The translations under genes and the position numbers were made by a program. Below are positions 45,101 to 53,117 of a DNA stretch of 64,000 nt, piece after piece. Where the stretch lies: NCBI RefSeq assembly GCF_900142765.1, contig NZ_FRCB01000005.1, positions 124,001-188,000 of the forward strand, given 5' to 3'. Numbering within the stretch: position 1 is the first letter of the stretch; every line of letters begins with the position of its first letter. This DNA comes from Roseovarius litoreus. Its GTDB lineage: Bacteria > Pseudomonadota > Alphaproteobacteria > Rhodobacterales > Rhodobacteraceae. The notes under the pieces are model-generated. The model saw only the letters and a program-made list of their open reading frames with translations, was not told the DNA's origin and ran no database searches.

Positions 45101-45436
45101 TCAATGCGGTGTGGTCTTGGAGAAAAGCTGGATCACCACGATACCGCCGAGGATCATAGACGTACCGATTATGGCGGGCGGGTCGAGGCGCTGGCCGAAC
45201 AGCACGAAACCGATGATCGCGATGAACACGATCCCCAGCCCCGACCAGATCGCGTAGGCGACGCCGACGGGGATGTATTTGAGCGTAAGCCCCAGAAGAT
45301 AAAGCGCGATGGCATAGGCGACGATAGCCAGAAGCGTCGGCCCCAGCCGGGTGAATTGCTGGCTGGCCTGCAGGGCGCTGGTGCCCAAGGTTTCGGCCGC
45401 TATGGCGAAAATCAGCAGGATATAGACCTTGAGCAT
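45101..45436 (-). CDS. SMR-family multidrug efflux protein
   Basis: A 111-residue four-helix exporter of the small multidrug resistance family, which trades protons for cationic compounds as a dimer. The essential Glu is Glu15 in AIAAETLGTSALQ, as Glu14 of EmrE. VAYAIWSGLGIVFIAIIG in the third helix and PAIIGTSMILGGIVVIQL in the last are family signatures. The AETLGTSALQ context fits EmrE-like rather than Gdx/SugE proteins. It follows the MFS gene on the same strand after 97 bases; convergent with hflX. Confidence 0.9.
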   Translation of the reverse strand: MLKVYILLIFAIAAETLGTSALQASQQFTRLGPTLLAIVAYAIALYLLGLTLKYIPVGVAYAIWSGLGIVFIAIIGFVLFGQRLDPPAIIGTSMILGGIVVIQLFSKTTPH

Positions 45437-45533
45437 GGGCGCGCCTTTCGGGGGAGGTGAGTTTGTCCAGTGCTACGCGGTTTGGCCCGCAGGTGCAATT
45501 TCCGAAGCCGGGCCGGTCTTGGCCCAAAGCGTT

Positions 45534-46745
45534 TCAGGCGGTCTGATCCTGCATCCGCGACAGGCGCAGCATCAACAGCCGTGCGAGCAGCACGACACAG
45601 AACACCGCCAGCAAAAGCGGCATCGGTGTGCCGTTGAACATCAGCCCCACCGGCACGGTCAGCAGCACGGCGCCCACGGTGGCGAAACAGGCGATCACGC
45701 TGGCCCCCATGCCGGCGATATGGCCCAAAGGCTCCATCCCGAGGGCGTTGATATTGCCGAGCGTCAGCGCAGCATTGGCGAATACGGTGGTCTGCCAGAC
45801 GATATAGACCGGAAATTGCAGCGCCGGGGGCAGGCCAAAGGAAAAGGCCAGCACCATCGCACCCGACAGAACGATCTGCAGCCCGAGCGCGCCCGATACC
45901 ATGCGCTGCATCCCGAGCCGGACCACGATGGAGGCGTTGAGGAAACTGACAGCACCGGCGATCACCGCCATGACGAAAAACCAGAAGGGAAATTCGGGCG
46001 CGCGGTCGAAGGTCACCGCGAAAATCTGCTGGATCATCGAGATCGAGCAAAAGAGCGTGGTCATGCAGAGCATCTGCACCGCGATGGCCAGCCGGACGGT
46101 GGGATTGGCAAGCACCTCGCGCATGGCGGCGACAAGGGCGGCACGCCGGAAGGGGCGGCGTTTCTCGGGGGGCAAAGGCTCGTCCAGACGCAGGGCCAGC
46201 CAGAGCGAGCAGGCCAGAGCGAACAGGATGAAGGTCAGAAAGATCGCTCGCCAACCGAAAAGGCCGATCACCACGCTGCCCGCCAGTGGCGAGACGGCGG
46301 GAACCAGTGTGAACACCATCATCACGAAGCTCATGAGCCGGGCCATGTCACGACCCGAATAGAGATCGCGCACGATGGCGAGGGCCACGATCCGCGCGGC
46401 CGCCGCGCCAAGACCCTGAACGATGCGCGCCGCGATCATCAATTCGAGCGAGGGCGCGATCCAGGCCAGGCCTGCGCCAAGAATATAAACGCCCGATCCG
46501 ATGAGGATCACGCGCTTGCGCCCGAAACTGTCGGAAAGAGGGCCGGTGAACAGCGTGCCGACCCCCAGCCCGAGGATGAAGGAGGTGACGACAAGCTGCG
46601 CGCGGTTGAGCGCGTCAGGCGTCAACTCGGCGCCGATGCGGGGCAGGGCGGGCAGCATGGAATCGAGCGAAAAGGCGACGGTGGCCACCAGCATCGCCAT
46701 CATCGCCACGAATTCCAGCCGGCTGAGCCGGGGCTGACCGGTCAT
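45534..46745 (-). CDS. MFS transporter, Bcr/CflA drug-resistance type
   Basis: A 403-residue, twelve-helix proton antiporter. The Bcr/CflA marks are DSMLPALPRIGAELT in helix 1, the loop GPLSDSFGRKRVILIG (motif A), RIVQGLGAAAARIVALAIVRDL and later SPLAGSVVIGLFGWRAIFL (motif C region). The start is the ATG giving MTGQPRLSRLEF, which overlaps the stop of the K+ channel gene (ATGA); a longer reading adds a proline-rich tail copied from the channel's coding strand and is not credible. Substrate unknown. Confidence 0.9.
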   Translation of the reverse strand: MTGQPRLSRLEFVAMMAMLVATVAFSLDSMLPALPRIGAELTPDALNRAQLVVTSFILGLGVGTLFTGPLSDSFGRKRVILIGSGVYILGAGLAWIAPSLELMIAARIVQGLGAAAARIVALAIVRDLYSGRDMARLMSFVMMVFTLVPAVSPLAGSVVIGLFGWRAIFLTFILFALACSLWLALRLDEPLPPEKRRPFRRAALVAAMREVLANPTVRLAIAVQMLCMTTLFCSISMIQQIFAVTFDRAPEFPFWFFVMAVIAGAVSFLNASIVVRLGMQRMVSGALGLQIVLSGAMVLAFSFGLPPALQFPVYIVWQTTVFANAALTLGNINALGMEPLGHIAGMGASVIACFATVGAVLLTVPVGLMFNGTPMPLLLAVFCVVLLARLLMLRLSRMQDQTA

Positions 46746-47104
46746 TTGTCGGGGCTTTCGGGTTCGTTTGCGGCGGGCGGGTCCTGTTCGGGGCGGTGGT
46801 GGTGGCCAAGCCGCGCGATGAGCCATTCAGTATGTTCTTCGCGTTTGCGCACGGCAAAAGCGCCGAATTGCTGGATCGCCACGGCAAAGATGCCCAGACC
46901 CACGAGAATGAAGACCGTGGTGCCGATCTTGCCGATTGCGGTGGCGGGCACCAGTTCGCCGTAACCCACGGTCGAGAGGGTCACGACGGTAAAGAAATAG
47001 CTGTCAAGCCAGCTCCACCCTTCGACGAGGCGAAAGAACACCGTGCCGCCGGCGATGATCAGAACCACCATCGCGATGAGCGTCAGGATCTTGAAGCCAC
47101 TCAT
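46742..47104 (-). CDS. Two-transmembrane potassium channel
   Basis: A 120-residue ion channel of the Ion_trans_2/KcsA type. The first helix is ILTLIAMVVLIIAGGTVFF; the pore loop contains the K+ filter TVGYG at residues 45-49 (TVVTLSTVGYGELVP); the second helix is KIGTTVFILVGLGIFAVAIQQ. It would assemble as a tetramer. No RCK domain is attached. It is cotranscribed with the FrnE-like gene upstream (3-base gap) and the MFS gene downstream (4-base overlap). Confidence 0.92.
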   Translation of the reverse strand: MSGFKILTLIAMVVLIIAGGTVFFRLVEGWSWLDSYFFTVVTLSTVGYGELVPATAIGKIGTTVFILVGLGIFAVAIQQFGAFAVRKREEHTEWLIARLGHHHRPEQDPPAANEPESPDK

Positions 47105-47107
47105 GGA

Positions 47108-47773
47108 TCAGCCCTTGCCGTTGCCCGGATCATCGCCGCGCGCGATCTGCTCGGTGATCTCGTCGATGACCTTGAGCCACAGATCGGCGGGTTGTGCGCC
47201 GGGGACCGCATGCTGGCCCGCCACGATGAAGGTGGGCACCGAGGTGACGCCCATCTCGCGAAAGCGGCTGTCGCGGGCGCGGATCGCGTCGAGATCGGCA
47301 TCGCTGTCCAGCAGGCGCCGGATCACGGCGGCGTCCATCTCAAGCCCATCGGCGAGATCGGCCAGAACCTCCGCATCGCCGATATCGCGCCCCTCTTCGA
47401 AATAGGCGCGAAACAGCGCCATCACCATCGGTGTCTGGCGGTCCTCGATCCCGGCCCAATGGATCAGGCGATGGGCATCCAGCGTGTTGGGGGTGCGGGT
47501 GATCGCCTCGAAATTCAGCGAAAGCCCCGCCTCCTGCGCCTTTTCAAGCACGGGCATGTAGGCTTTGACCGCGCCCTCTTTGCCGCCGAATTTCGCCTCG
47601 AGATAGGCGCGGCGGTCCATGCCTTCGGGCGGCATGTCGGGATTGAGCTGGAAGGGATGCCATTCCAGCGTGAAGGGATGATCGGGGCGCGCGGCAAGGG
47701 CGGCGTCCAGATAGGTCTTGCCGATATAGCACCAGGGGCAGATCGGGTCGGAAATGATGTCAAGCTTGACCAT
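47108..47773 (-). CDS. DsbA-family oxidoreductase (FrnE-like)
   Basis: A 221-residue cytosolic thioredoxin-fold protein of the FrnE / 2-hydroxychromene-2-carboxylate isomerase-like group. The redox motif is CPWC at residues 12-15 (SDPICPWCYIGK), then LEWHPFQLNPDMPPEG, and the cis-Pro loop GVTSVPTFIVAG near the C-terminus. No signal peptide, so not periplasmic. The ATG gives MVKLDIISD; the longer reading lies within the preceding gene. It overlaps the end of the acyl-CoA synthetase gene by 14 bases, so they are coupled. Confidence 0.9.
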   Translation of the reverse strand: MVKLDIISDPICPWCYIGKTYLDAALAARPDHPFTLEWHPFQLNPDMPPEGMDRRAYLEAKFGGKEGAVKAYMPVLEKAQEAGLSLNFEAITRTPNTLDAHRLIHWAGIEDRQTPMVMALFRAYFEEGRDIGDAEVLADLADGLEMDAAVIRRLLDSDADLDAIRARDSRFREMGVTSVPTFIVAGQHAVPGAQPADLWLKVIDEITEQIARGDDPGNGKG

Positions 47774-49286
47774 TGAGGGCCTCGTAGATCGGCCGCAGCT
47801 TGCGGCGCAGGAGTTTGCCATTGGCCCCGGTCGGCAGAGCATCGACATGAATATAGGCGCGGGGCCGCTTGTAGGCGGCAAGGCTGTCCGAGACGTAGGC
47901 GTCAAGCGCGGCGTCGTCCACCCTTTGCGGCGCGGTATAGAAGGCCATGATGACACGCAGGTCGGGCTTCACCTCGATATCGGTGACGGCGCTTTGGGTG
48001 ATGGCGGGGTGATGATTGAGCACCATTTCCACCTCGATGGGCGACACGCGGATGCCGCCTGCGTTCATCATGTCGTCCGAGCGGCCAAGATAGGTGATAT
48101 CGCCCGCAGCGTCCATCACGCCCTGATCGCCGGTCAGGAACCAGTCGCCCTGAAAGCGGGCTTGCGTTTCGTCGGGCGCATCGAGATAGCCCAGCATCAG
48201 GCCCGGATCGCTGCGGTGAATGGCGATGGTGCCTTCGGCGTCCTGCGCCACGGGGCCGTCCGGGCCAAGGATCGCCACACGCCTGCCGGGTTGCGGGCGG
48301 CCCAGAGTGCCGGGGGTGGCCGGATGATCGGGGCTGGCGGAGATGAAGGTGGAGCATTCCGACATCCCGTACGCCTCGTGGATGGGGGTGCCGGTGGCGT
48401 CTTGCCAGTGATGGCGGATATTTTCCGAGAGTTTTTCGCCAGCGGCAAGGCCATGGCGCAGCTTGGGCAGGGGCGGCATCGGCGCGCTGCCCAGCATCTT
48501 GCGATAGACACCGGGGGCGGCGGCGAAGATCGTGGCGTCATGACGCTTGAGCAGCAGCGGCAGTTGCGCGGGGTCGGTGCCGGCTTCGGGAATGAGGGCG
48601 GTGGCGCCCATGGTCCAGGGGTCCATCAGACCGGTGCCGAGCGTATAGGTCCAGTTGAAGGCGCCGGCATGGAGCAGGCGGTCATCGCGGCAGAGCCCAT
48701 ACCAGCCCTGCATCATCATGCCCCGCGCCCAGATGGCCCGATGCGCATGACACACCGCGCGCGGCACGCCCGAGGTGCCGGAGGTGTAGATGATGTAGCC
48801 CAGCCTGTCGGGATCGCCCATCTGCCAGTCGGCGGGCGGAAGATCACGCATCGCAGCAAGCGCCGTGGTGTCGATCACCGGGATCGCGGTGTCGGGGCAG
48901 GCGATGCCCGGCCCGAGCAGGATCGCCGCCGGGTCCAGCGTGGCGATCATCGCGGCCACCTCGGGTTCGGTGAGCTGCGGAGAGGTGGGCACCGGCACCA
49001 GACCCACGGCAAGCGCGCCCAGATAGGCGATCGGGAAATCGACGGTATTGCCAAGCCGCATGAGCACGATGTCTCCGGGCTGCAGGCCGGAATTCAGAAG
49101 GCCGGTTCCGGTGCCCAGAACGGCGGCCTTGAGGCGCGCGTAGCTCCAGCGTTCGGCGCCGGTCAGGCGCAGGACGGCGAGTGCGATCTTGTCGGGCGTC
49201 TCGTCGGCCCGGGCAAGGACATGCGCCGCAAGATTGAACGGCGACGGACAGGCAGGGAAGGGATCGGGACAGGTTTCTGAGATCAT
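47760..49286 (-). CDS. AMP-dependent acyl/aryl-CoA synthetase
   Basis: A 508-residue adenylate-forming ligase. The phosphate loop is YTSGTSGVPRAVCH, the A5-type motif EAYGMSECSTF, A7 GDWFLTGDQGVMD, A8 YLGRSDDMMNAGGIRVSP with the hinge, and A10 PTGANGKLLRRKL with its catalytic Lys. It resembles benzoate-CoA ligase and acetyl-CoA synthetase-like proteins; the acid is not identifiable. The start ATG at 49286 lies 66 bases from the divergent XRE-cupin gene, which is a likely regulator. Leads a five-gene minus-strand run. Confidence 0.88.
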   Translation of the reverse strand: MISETCPDPFPACPSPFNLAAHVLARADETPDKIALAVLRLTGAERWSYARLKAAVLGTGTGLLNSGLQPGDIVLMRLGNTVDFPIAYLGALAVGLVPVPTSPQLTEPEVAAMIATLDPAAILLGPGIACPDTAIPVIDTTALAAMRDLPPADWQMGDPDRLGYIIYTSGTSGVPRAVCHAHRAIWARGMMMQGWYGLCRDDRLLHAGAFNWTYTLGTGLMDPWTMGATALIPEAGTDPAQLPLLLKRHDATIFAAAPGVYRKMLGSAPMPPLPKLRHGLAAGEKLSENIRHHWQDATGTPIHEAYGMSECSTFISASPDHPATPGTLGRPQPGRRVAILGPDGPVAQDAEGTIAIHRSDPGLMLGYLDAPDETQARFQGDWFLTGDQGVMDAAGDITYLGRSDDMMNAGGIRVSPIEVEMVLNHHPAITQSAVTDIEVKPDLRVIMAFYTAPQRVDDAALDAYVSDSLAAYKRPRAYIHVDALPTGANGKLLRRKLRPIYEALNGQA

Positions 49287-49315
49287 GCTGCCGGAGTATG
49301 CCGGGCGCCCTTCAG

Positions 49316-49344
49316 TTGCAAGTGGCGAGGGCTGGGCTTATAGC
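49316..49344 (+). promoter_or_regulatory. Promoter of XRE-cupin gene, predicted leaderless
   Basis: TTGCAA (49316-49321) and TATAGC (49339-49344) with a 17-base spacer point toward the XRE gene. The ATG begins only eight bases after the -10 box, the normal distance for the transcription start itself, and no ribosome-binding sequence precedes it (TTTTCACC). A leaderless message is therefore the simplest reading. Confidence 0.55.
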
Positions 49345-49352
49345 TTTTCACC

Positions 49353-49976
49353 ATGCAGCGCACGACACCTGAAAACCTGATCCGCGTGGCCCGCGAAAGC
49401 GGCCGGGAAGAGACCGGCGAACCGCTCAACCTCGGGGAGCGGGTTCGAGACCTGCGCAAGTCGCGCGGCTGGACGCTGGAGCAGGCGGCAAGCCAGGCGG
49501 GGCTGGCGCGCTCGACCCTGAGCAAGATCGAGAACGGTCAGATGTCGCCCACCTATGAGGCGCTCAAGAAGCTGGCGGTGGGTCTTGAGATTTCGGTGCC
49601 GCAGCTCTTTACGCCGCCGCAACGCGAACAGATCAGCGGGCGCATGTCGGTGACCAAGGCCGGCGAGGGCCAGCATCAGGCCACCACCACCTATGAGCAT
49701 GTCCTCCTGGGCGAAGCACTGACCAAGAAGAAGATGCTGCCCTATCGCGCCCGCATCCGGGCGCGGCACATGGACGAGTTCGATGGCTGGGTGCGCCATG
49801 ACGGCGAGGAATTCCTATACGTCCTGACCGGGGTGATCCGGCTTTACACGGAATTCTACGAGGCGATCGAGATGCGCAGGGGCGACAGCGCCTATTACGA
49901 CGCCACGATGGGGCATAACGTGATCTCGGTCAGTGACGAGGATGCGACGATCCTTTGGGTGACCTCACTGGCGTGA
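49353..49976 (+). CDS. XRE-family transcriptional regulator with cupin domain
   Basis: A 207-residue regulator: HTH LGERVRDLRKSRGWTLEQAASQAGLARSTLSKIENGQMSPTYEAL at about residues 27-72, followed by a cupin fold with HDGEEFLYVLTGVIRLYTEF and RRGDSAYYDATMGHNV. Proteins of this build sense small molecules and control amine, sugar or acid metabolism. Divergent from the acyl-CoA synthetase gene with a 66-base gap, so it may control that operon and itself. The ATG is fixed at 49353; there is no ribosome site, in line with a leaderless transcript. Confidence 0.9.
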   Translation: MQRTTPENLIRVARESGREETGEPLNLGERVRDLRKSRGWTLEQAASQAGLARSTLSKIENGQMSPTYEALKKLAVGLEISVPQLFTPPQREQISGRMSVTKAGEGQHQATTTYEHVLLGEALTKKKMLPYRARIRARHMDEFDGWVRHDGEEFLYVLTGVIRLYTEFYEAIEMRRGDSAYYDATMGHNVISVSDEDATILWVTSLA

Positions 49977-50055
49977 CGGCAGGGCGAAAGACCCGGCTGG
50001 CGGATGCCAGCAGGGCCGATCCTGCATGCGTGGCGAACGGGGCGAGTGCGCCCGA

Positions 50056-50169
50056 TCAGAACCAGCTTTGAACGCCGCGCGCGGCGCCGGAGATATCCTG
50101 TCCGACGCCGTCGATCGTGGCGCAGGCGGACAGGGCCACAAGAAGGCCAAGGGCGATCATATGTTTCAT
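50056..50169 (-). CDS. Entericidin-like small lipoprotein
   Basis: A 37-residue reading frame: MKHMIALGLLVALSACATID, then GVGQDISGAARGVQSWF. The signal with lipobox LSAC and the short Gly/Ala-rich mature part with GVGxDI match the entericidin A/B family of small membrane lipoproteins, in which one member counters a cell-lysing partner in E. coli. No sister gene is visible. It is followed 31 bases upstream by the SBP gene's stop on the same strand, so it may form the tail of that unit. Confidence 0.78.
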   Translation of the reverse strand: MKHMIALGLLVALSACATIDGVGQDISGAARGVQSWF

Positions 50170-50200
50170 GGCGTTGCCTGAGTATCTTGGACTGCTGTTT

Positions 50201-52027
50201 TTAGTTTTCTTCGAACCACCAGACTTCGGGCAGGAAATGAATTCCGTCCCCGTAAATCGGTAAGTTATCCACAGGATACTTCAATTCCTTGAGATGGGCA
50301 ATCCTGCCCACGGCGTAGTTGTGAATCGGAATCACATAGCGCCCCGCGGTCAGGACCCGGTCGAGCGCGCGAGTGGCTGCGACGAAATCCTCACGGGTGC
50401 GAGAGGTCAGCATCGCGTCGATCATCGCGTCGGCGGCAGGCGATGTCATGCCCATCAGGTTGCGGCTGCCGGGCTGCTCGGCGGCCTCGGACCCCCAATA
50501 GAAGCGCTGTTCATTGCCCGGGCTGAGGGACAGGGACCGGCGCATGAAGGTCATATCGAAGTCAAAGAGCCGCTCGCGCTCGGCATATTGCGCCTTGTCG
50601 ATGGATTGCACCTGCAGATCGATGCCCAGACGTTCGAGTGCACGGGCATAGATATCCATGATCGCGGTGGCCTGCTGGATCAGCGCATCCTGCTGCAACA
50701 GCACCTCAAGCCGGAAGGGTTGACCTTGGGTGTTGCGCAACTCGCCGTCCTGCACGGTCCAGCCCGCCTCTTCGAGCAGGCCGAGCGCCACGCGCAGATT
50801 GCCGCGGTTGCGCGCCGAGCCATCGCTGACGGGCAGGCTATAGCCCTCGAGCGCACCGGGCGGCAGGGTGCCTGCGAAGGGCATGAGCAGATCGCGCACG
50901 CGGCCCGTGGCGGAGCCGGGTTGCATCCCCAGTTCGGAATTGGAGAAATACGAGGTGATCCGGGGCTGCAGGCCGCCGGTCAGGGTGTCGTTGATATACT
51001 CGAAGTTGAACGCCTGAATGAGCGCCTCGCGGACGCGCCAGTCATCCAGAGGCGGGCGGCGGGTGTTCATCACGAAACCCGTCATCCCCGAGGGCTTGGA
51101 ATGGGGGATCTCGGATTTGACGATATCGCCCGATTGCACGGCTGGAAAATCATACTGCGTGTTCCAGCGTTCGGCGTTGAATTCGCGGATATAGGAGAGC
51201 GCCTGCGCCTTGAACGCTTCCTGCATCACGGTGTTGTCGCCGTAAAATTCGATGCGGATCTCGTCGAAATTCGAGATGCCGCGGCGCAGCGGCAGATCGG
51301 CCCCCCAGTAATCGGGGTTGCGTTTGAGCACGAGGAAACGCCCGAATTCATGGCTGTCGATCACATAGGGCGCGGAGCCTATGGGCGCCTCGTCAGGGGG
51401 CGCATCGGCGAAATCACGCCCCTGCCATTGGGATTTCTGCAAGATCGGACGCAGACCGGCGATGATCGCCAATTCGCGGTCCTCTTCGGCGAAGGTGAGA
51501 CGGACGGAGCGCGGACCGGTCTGTTCTATCGAGGCGGTCTGATCGTGAAAACCGCGATAGCGGGGGTGACCGGCGGTGCCGAGGCTTTCATAGGACCAGA
51601 TGACATCCTCGACCGTGACGGGGCTGCCATCCGAAAAGCGCGCCTCGGGGCGCAGGGTGAATTCGACCCATTCACGATTCGGGCCGGTCTCGACCGATTC
51701 GGCCAGAAGGCCGTAAAGCGTGAACGGCTCGTCCCAGGATCGGCCCATCAGCGACTCGTGCGTGAGGAAGCGCAATTGCCACGGAGGACTGCCCCTGAGG
51801 GTGAACGGGTTGAGCGAATCGAAGCTGCCGACATTGCCGGTAACGATCCGCCCGCCTTTTGGGGCATCGGGATTGGCATAGGGCAGGGACACAAAATCCG
51901 GTGGGAGTGCCGGCTCTCCATACATAGCTATGCCATGCGCAGGTTCGGCATGGGCGGACTGCATGGCTGGAACCAGCGCGAGAAACGCCGCGACGACTCC
52001 CGCCAGAGAGAAAAAATCCGATCTCAT
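50201..52027 (-). CDS. Extracellular solute-binding protein, family 5 (YejA-like)
   Basis: A 608-residue periplasmic binding protein for peptides or similar, as used by Opp/Dpp/Yej ABC importers. The signal peptide is MRSDFFSLAGVVAAFLALVP...AHA. The lobe motifs include GGRIVTGNVGSFDSLNPFTLRG, the conserved FTLRPEARFSDGSPVTVEDVIWSYE and the ending AVGRIAHLKELKYPVDNLP. The long form with the HGIAMYGEPALP start fits the YejA (microcin C) group. No permease or ATPase genes lie next to it in the window, so partners must be elsewhere. Followed upstream by a candidate small RNA on the other strand. Confidence 0.9.
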   Translation of the reverse strand: MRSDFFSLAGVVAAFLALVPAMQSAHAEPAHGIAMYGEPALPPDFVSLPYANPDAPKGGRIVTGNVGSFDSLNPFTLRGSPPWQLRFLTHESLMGRSWDEPFTLYGLLAESVETGPNREWVEFTLRPEARFSDGSPVTVEDVIWSYESLGTAGHPRYRGFHDQTASIEQTGPRSVRLTFAEEDRELAIIAGLRPILQKSQWQGRDFADAPPDEAPIGSAPYVIDSHEFGRFLVLKRNPDYWGADLPLRRGISNFDEIRIEFYGDNTVMQEAFKAQALSYIREFNAERWNTQYDFPAVQSGDIVKSEIPHSKPSGMTGFVMNTRRPPLDDWRVREALIQAFNFEYINDTLTGGLQPRITSYFSNSELGMQPGSATGRVRDLLMPFAGTLPPGALEGYSLPVSDGSARNRGNLRVALGLLEEAGWTVQDGELRNTQGQPFRLEVLLQQDALIQQATAIMDIYARALERLGIDLQVQSIDKAQYAERERLFDFDMTFMRRSLSLSPGNEQRFYWGSEAAEQPGSRNLMGMTSPAADAMIDAMLTSRTREDFVAATRALDRVLTAGRYVIPIHNYAVGRIAHLKELKYPVDNLPIYGDGIHFLPEVWWFEEN

Positions 52028-52106
52028 TTCAGCAACAATTCCTGTTCGCCCTTATGTGCTTGAGCTTGGACCGTAGAGGCGGATTCACGTCTTTTCAAAC
52101 TTTTAG

Positions 52107-52136
52107 CTTGGATCACGGCGCCAGATTGCTTATAAA
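52107..52136 (+). promoter_or_regulatory. Promoter candidate for small RNA
   Basis: CTTGGA at 52107-52112 and TATAAA at 52131-52136 with 18-base spacing lie just upstream of the hairpin-rich segment ending in the terminator at 52190-52218. The -35 CTTG is also seen at alternative heat-shock promoters. Both elements fit only loosely, so this is a candidate. Confidence 0.4.
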
Positions 52137-52142
52137 GGGATC

Positions 52143-52218
52143 ACTGCTCGATAGGTTTCTTGCCTGTATGAAACCTGCCTCAATAACTTAACGCCGGCTT
52201 CGTGCCGGCGTTTTTTTT
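52143..52218 (+). ncRNA. Candidate small regulatory RNA
   Basis: An intergenic, apparently non-coding transcript of about 76 bases. It has a promoter-like pair upstream (52107-52136), a first stem-loop AGGTTTC (52153-52159) with GAAACCT (52170-52176) around a ten-base loop, an unpaired purine/U-rich linker, and a second hairpin that is a strong intrinsic terminator with eight T's (52190-52218). The layout is that of an Hfq-bound trans-acting RNA, and hfq is in the same window, though no target or family can be named. It may instead be a leader of the 3-hydroxybutyrate dehydrogenase gene, terminated early. Confidence 0.5.
52190..52218 (+). terminator. Rho-independent terminator
   Basis: Perfect stem AACGCCGGC/GCCGGCGTT with a five-base loop TTCGT (52199-52203), followed by eight T's (52211-52218). 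It ends any plus-strand transcript coming from the intergenic region, since no plus-strand gene precedes it for 2 kb. Confidence 0.9.
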
Positions 52219-52336
52219 GGCCGGGTGGTCCGTCATCCATTGTCCGCTTTCCCGTGCAATTCGCACGCGCAGCAATTATGCTGCGCCCGCACATGTCTGC
52301 CATGAAGGGCGGGCGCGAACCACAGGAGATCGAGAT

Positions 52337-53110
52337 ATGGGCATTTCAGGCAAGACCGCAATCGTGACGGGATCGACCTCCGGGATCGGGCTGGGTATCG
52401 CCGAGGAACTGGCCCGCAACGGCGCGAACGTGATCCTGAATTCCTTCACCGACACCGAAGAAGATCATGCCATCGCCGACCGGCTGGCGCGCGAACATGG
52501 AATCAGTGCGCGGTATATCCGGGCCGACATGTCCAACCCCGAAGCCTGCCGCGCGCTGGTGGAACAGGCGGGCGCCTGCGATATTCTGGTCAACAATGCC
52601 GGTGTTCAGCATGTGGCGCCCATCGACCAGTTCCCGACCGAGAAATGGGACATGATCATCGCGATCAACCTCAGCTCGGCCTTTCATACGACGGCGGCGG
52701 CGCTGCCGCTGATGCGCAAGGCGGGCTGGGGCCGGGTCATCAACATTTCCTCGGCGCATGGTCTGACGGCGAGCCCCTACAAGGCGGCCTATGTCGCGGC
52801 CAAGCATGGGGTGATCGGACTGACCAAGGTGACCGCGCTGGAGACGGCACAGGAGCCGATCACCGCCAATGCGATCTGCCCGGGCTATGTGCTGACCCCG
52901 CTGGTCGAGGCGCAGATCCCCGACACGATGAAGCAATACGACATGTCGCGCGAGGATGTGATCCGCAACGTCCTTTTGGAACGGCAACCGTCCAAGGAAT
53001 TTGCCACGATCAAACAGTTGGGCGGAACGGCGATGTATCTGTGCTCGGATGCGGCGGCGCAGGTGACGGGCACCACGATCAGCGTCGATGGCGGCTGGAC
53101 GGCGCTGTGA
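52337..53110 (+). CDS. bdhA: 3-hydroxybutyrate dehydrogenase (SDR)
   Basis: NAD-dependent SDR interconverting 3-hydroxybutyrate and acetoacetate, the last step of PHB breakdown. 257 residues. Motifs: TGSTSGIGLGIAEELA, NNAGVQHVAPIDQFP, the catalytic Ser in INISSAHGL and YVAAKHGV (YxxxK), and TANAICPGYVLTPLV, where the NAICPGYV-TPLV sequence is typical of this enzyme. C-terminus ends TGTTISVDGGWTAL. The ATG is at 52337 with AGGAGATCGAGAT upstream; longer readings start inside the terminator region. Followed by a patatin gene seven bases later. Confidence 0.93.
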   Translation: MGISGKTAIVTGSTSGIGLGIAEELARNGANVILNSFTDTEEDHAIADRLAREHGISARYIRADMSNPEACRALVEQAGACDILVNNAGVQHVAPIDQFPTEKWDMIIAINLSSAFHTTAAALPLMRKAGWGRVINISSAHGLTASPYKAAYVAAKHGVIGLTKVTALETAQEPITANAICPGYVLTPLVEAQIPDTMKQYDMSREDVIRNVLLERQPSKEFATIKQLGGTAMYLCSDAAAQVTGTTISVDGGWTAL

Positions 53111-53117
53111 GCCGCGC

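Noticed and set aside
45429..46964. 511-residue plus-strand frame over the MFS gene
   Set aside because: Antisense to a complete transporter; composition is dominated by Gly, His, Arg and Glu.
50294..52063. 589-residue plus-strand frame over the solute-binding gene
   Set aside because: Antisense shadow of a protein with a signal peptide and family motifs; the frame's product is low-complexity Gly/Arg/His-rich.
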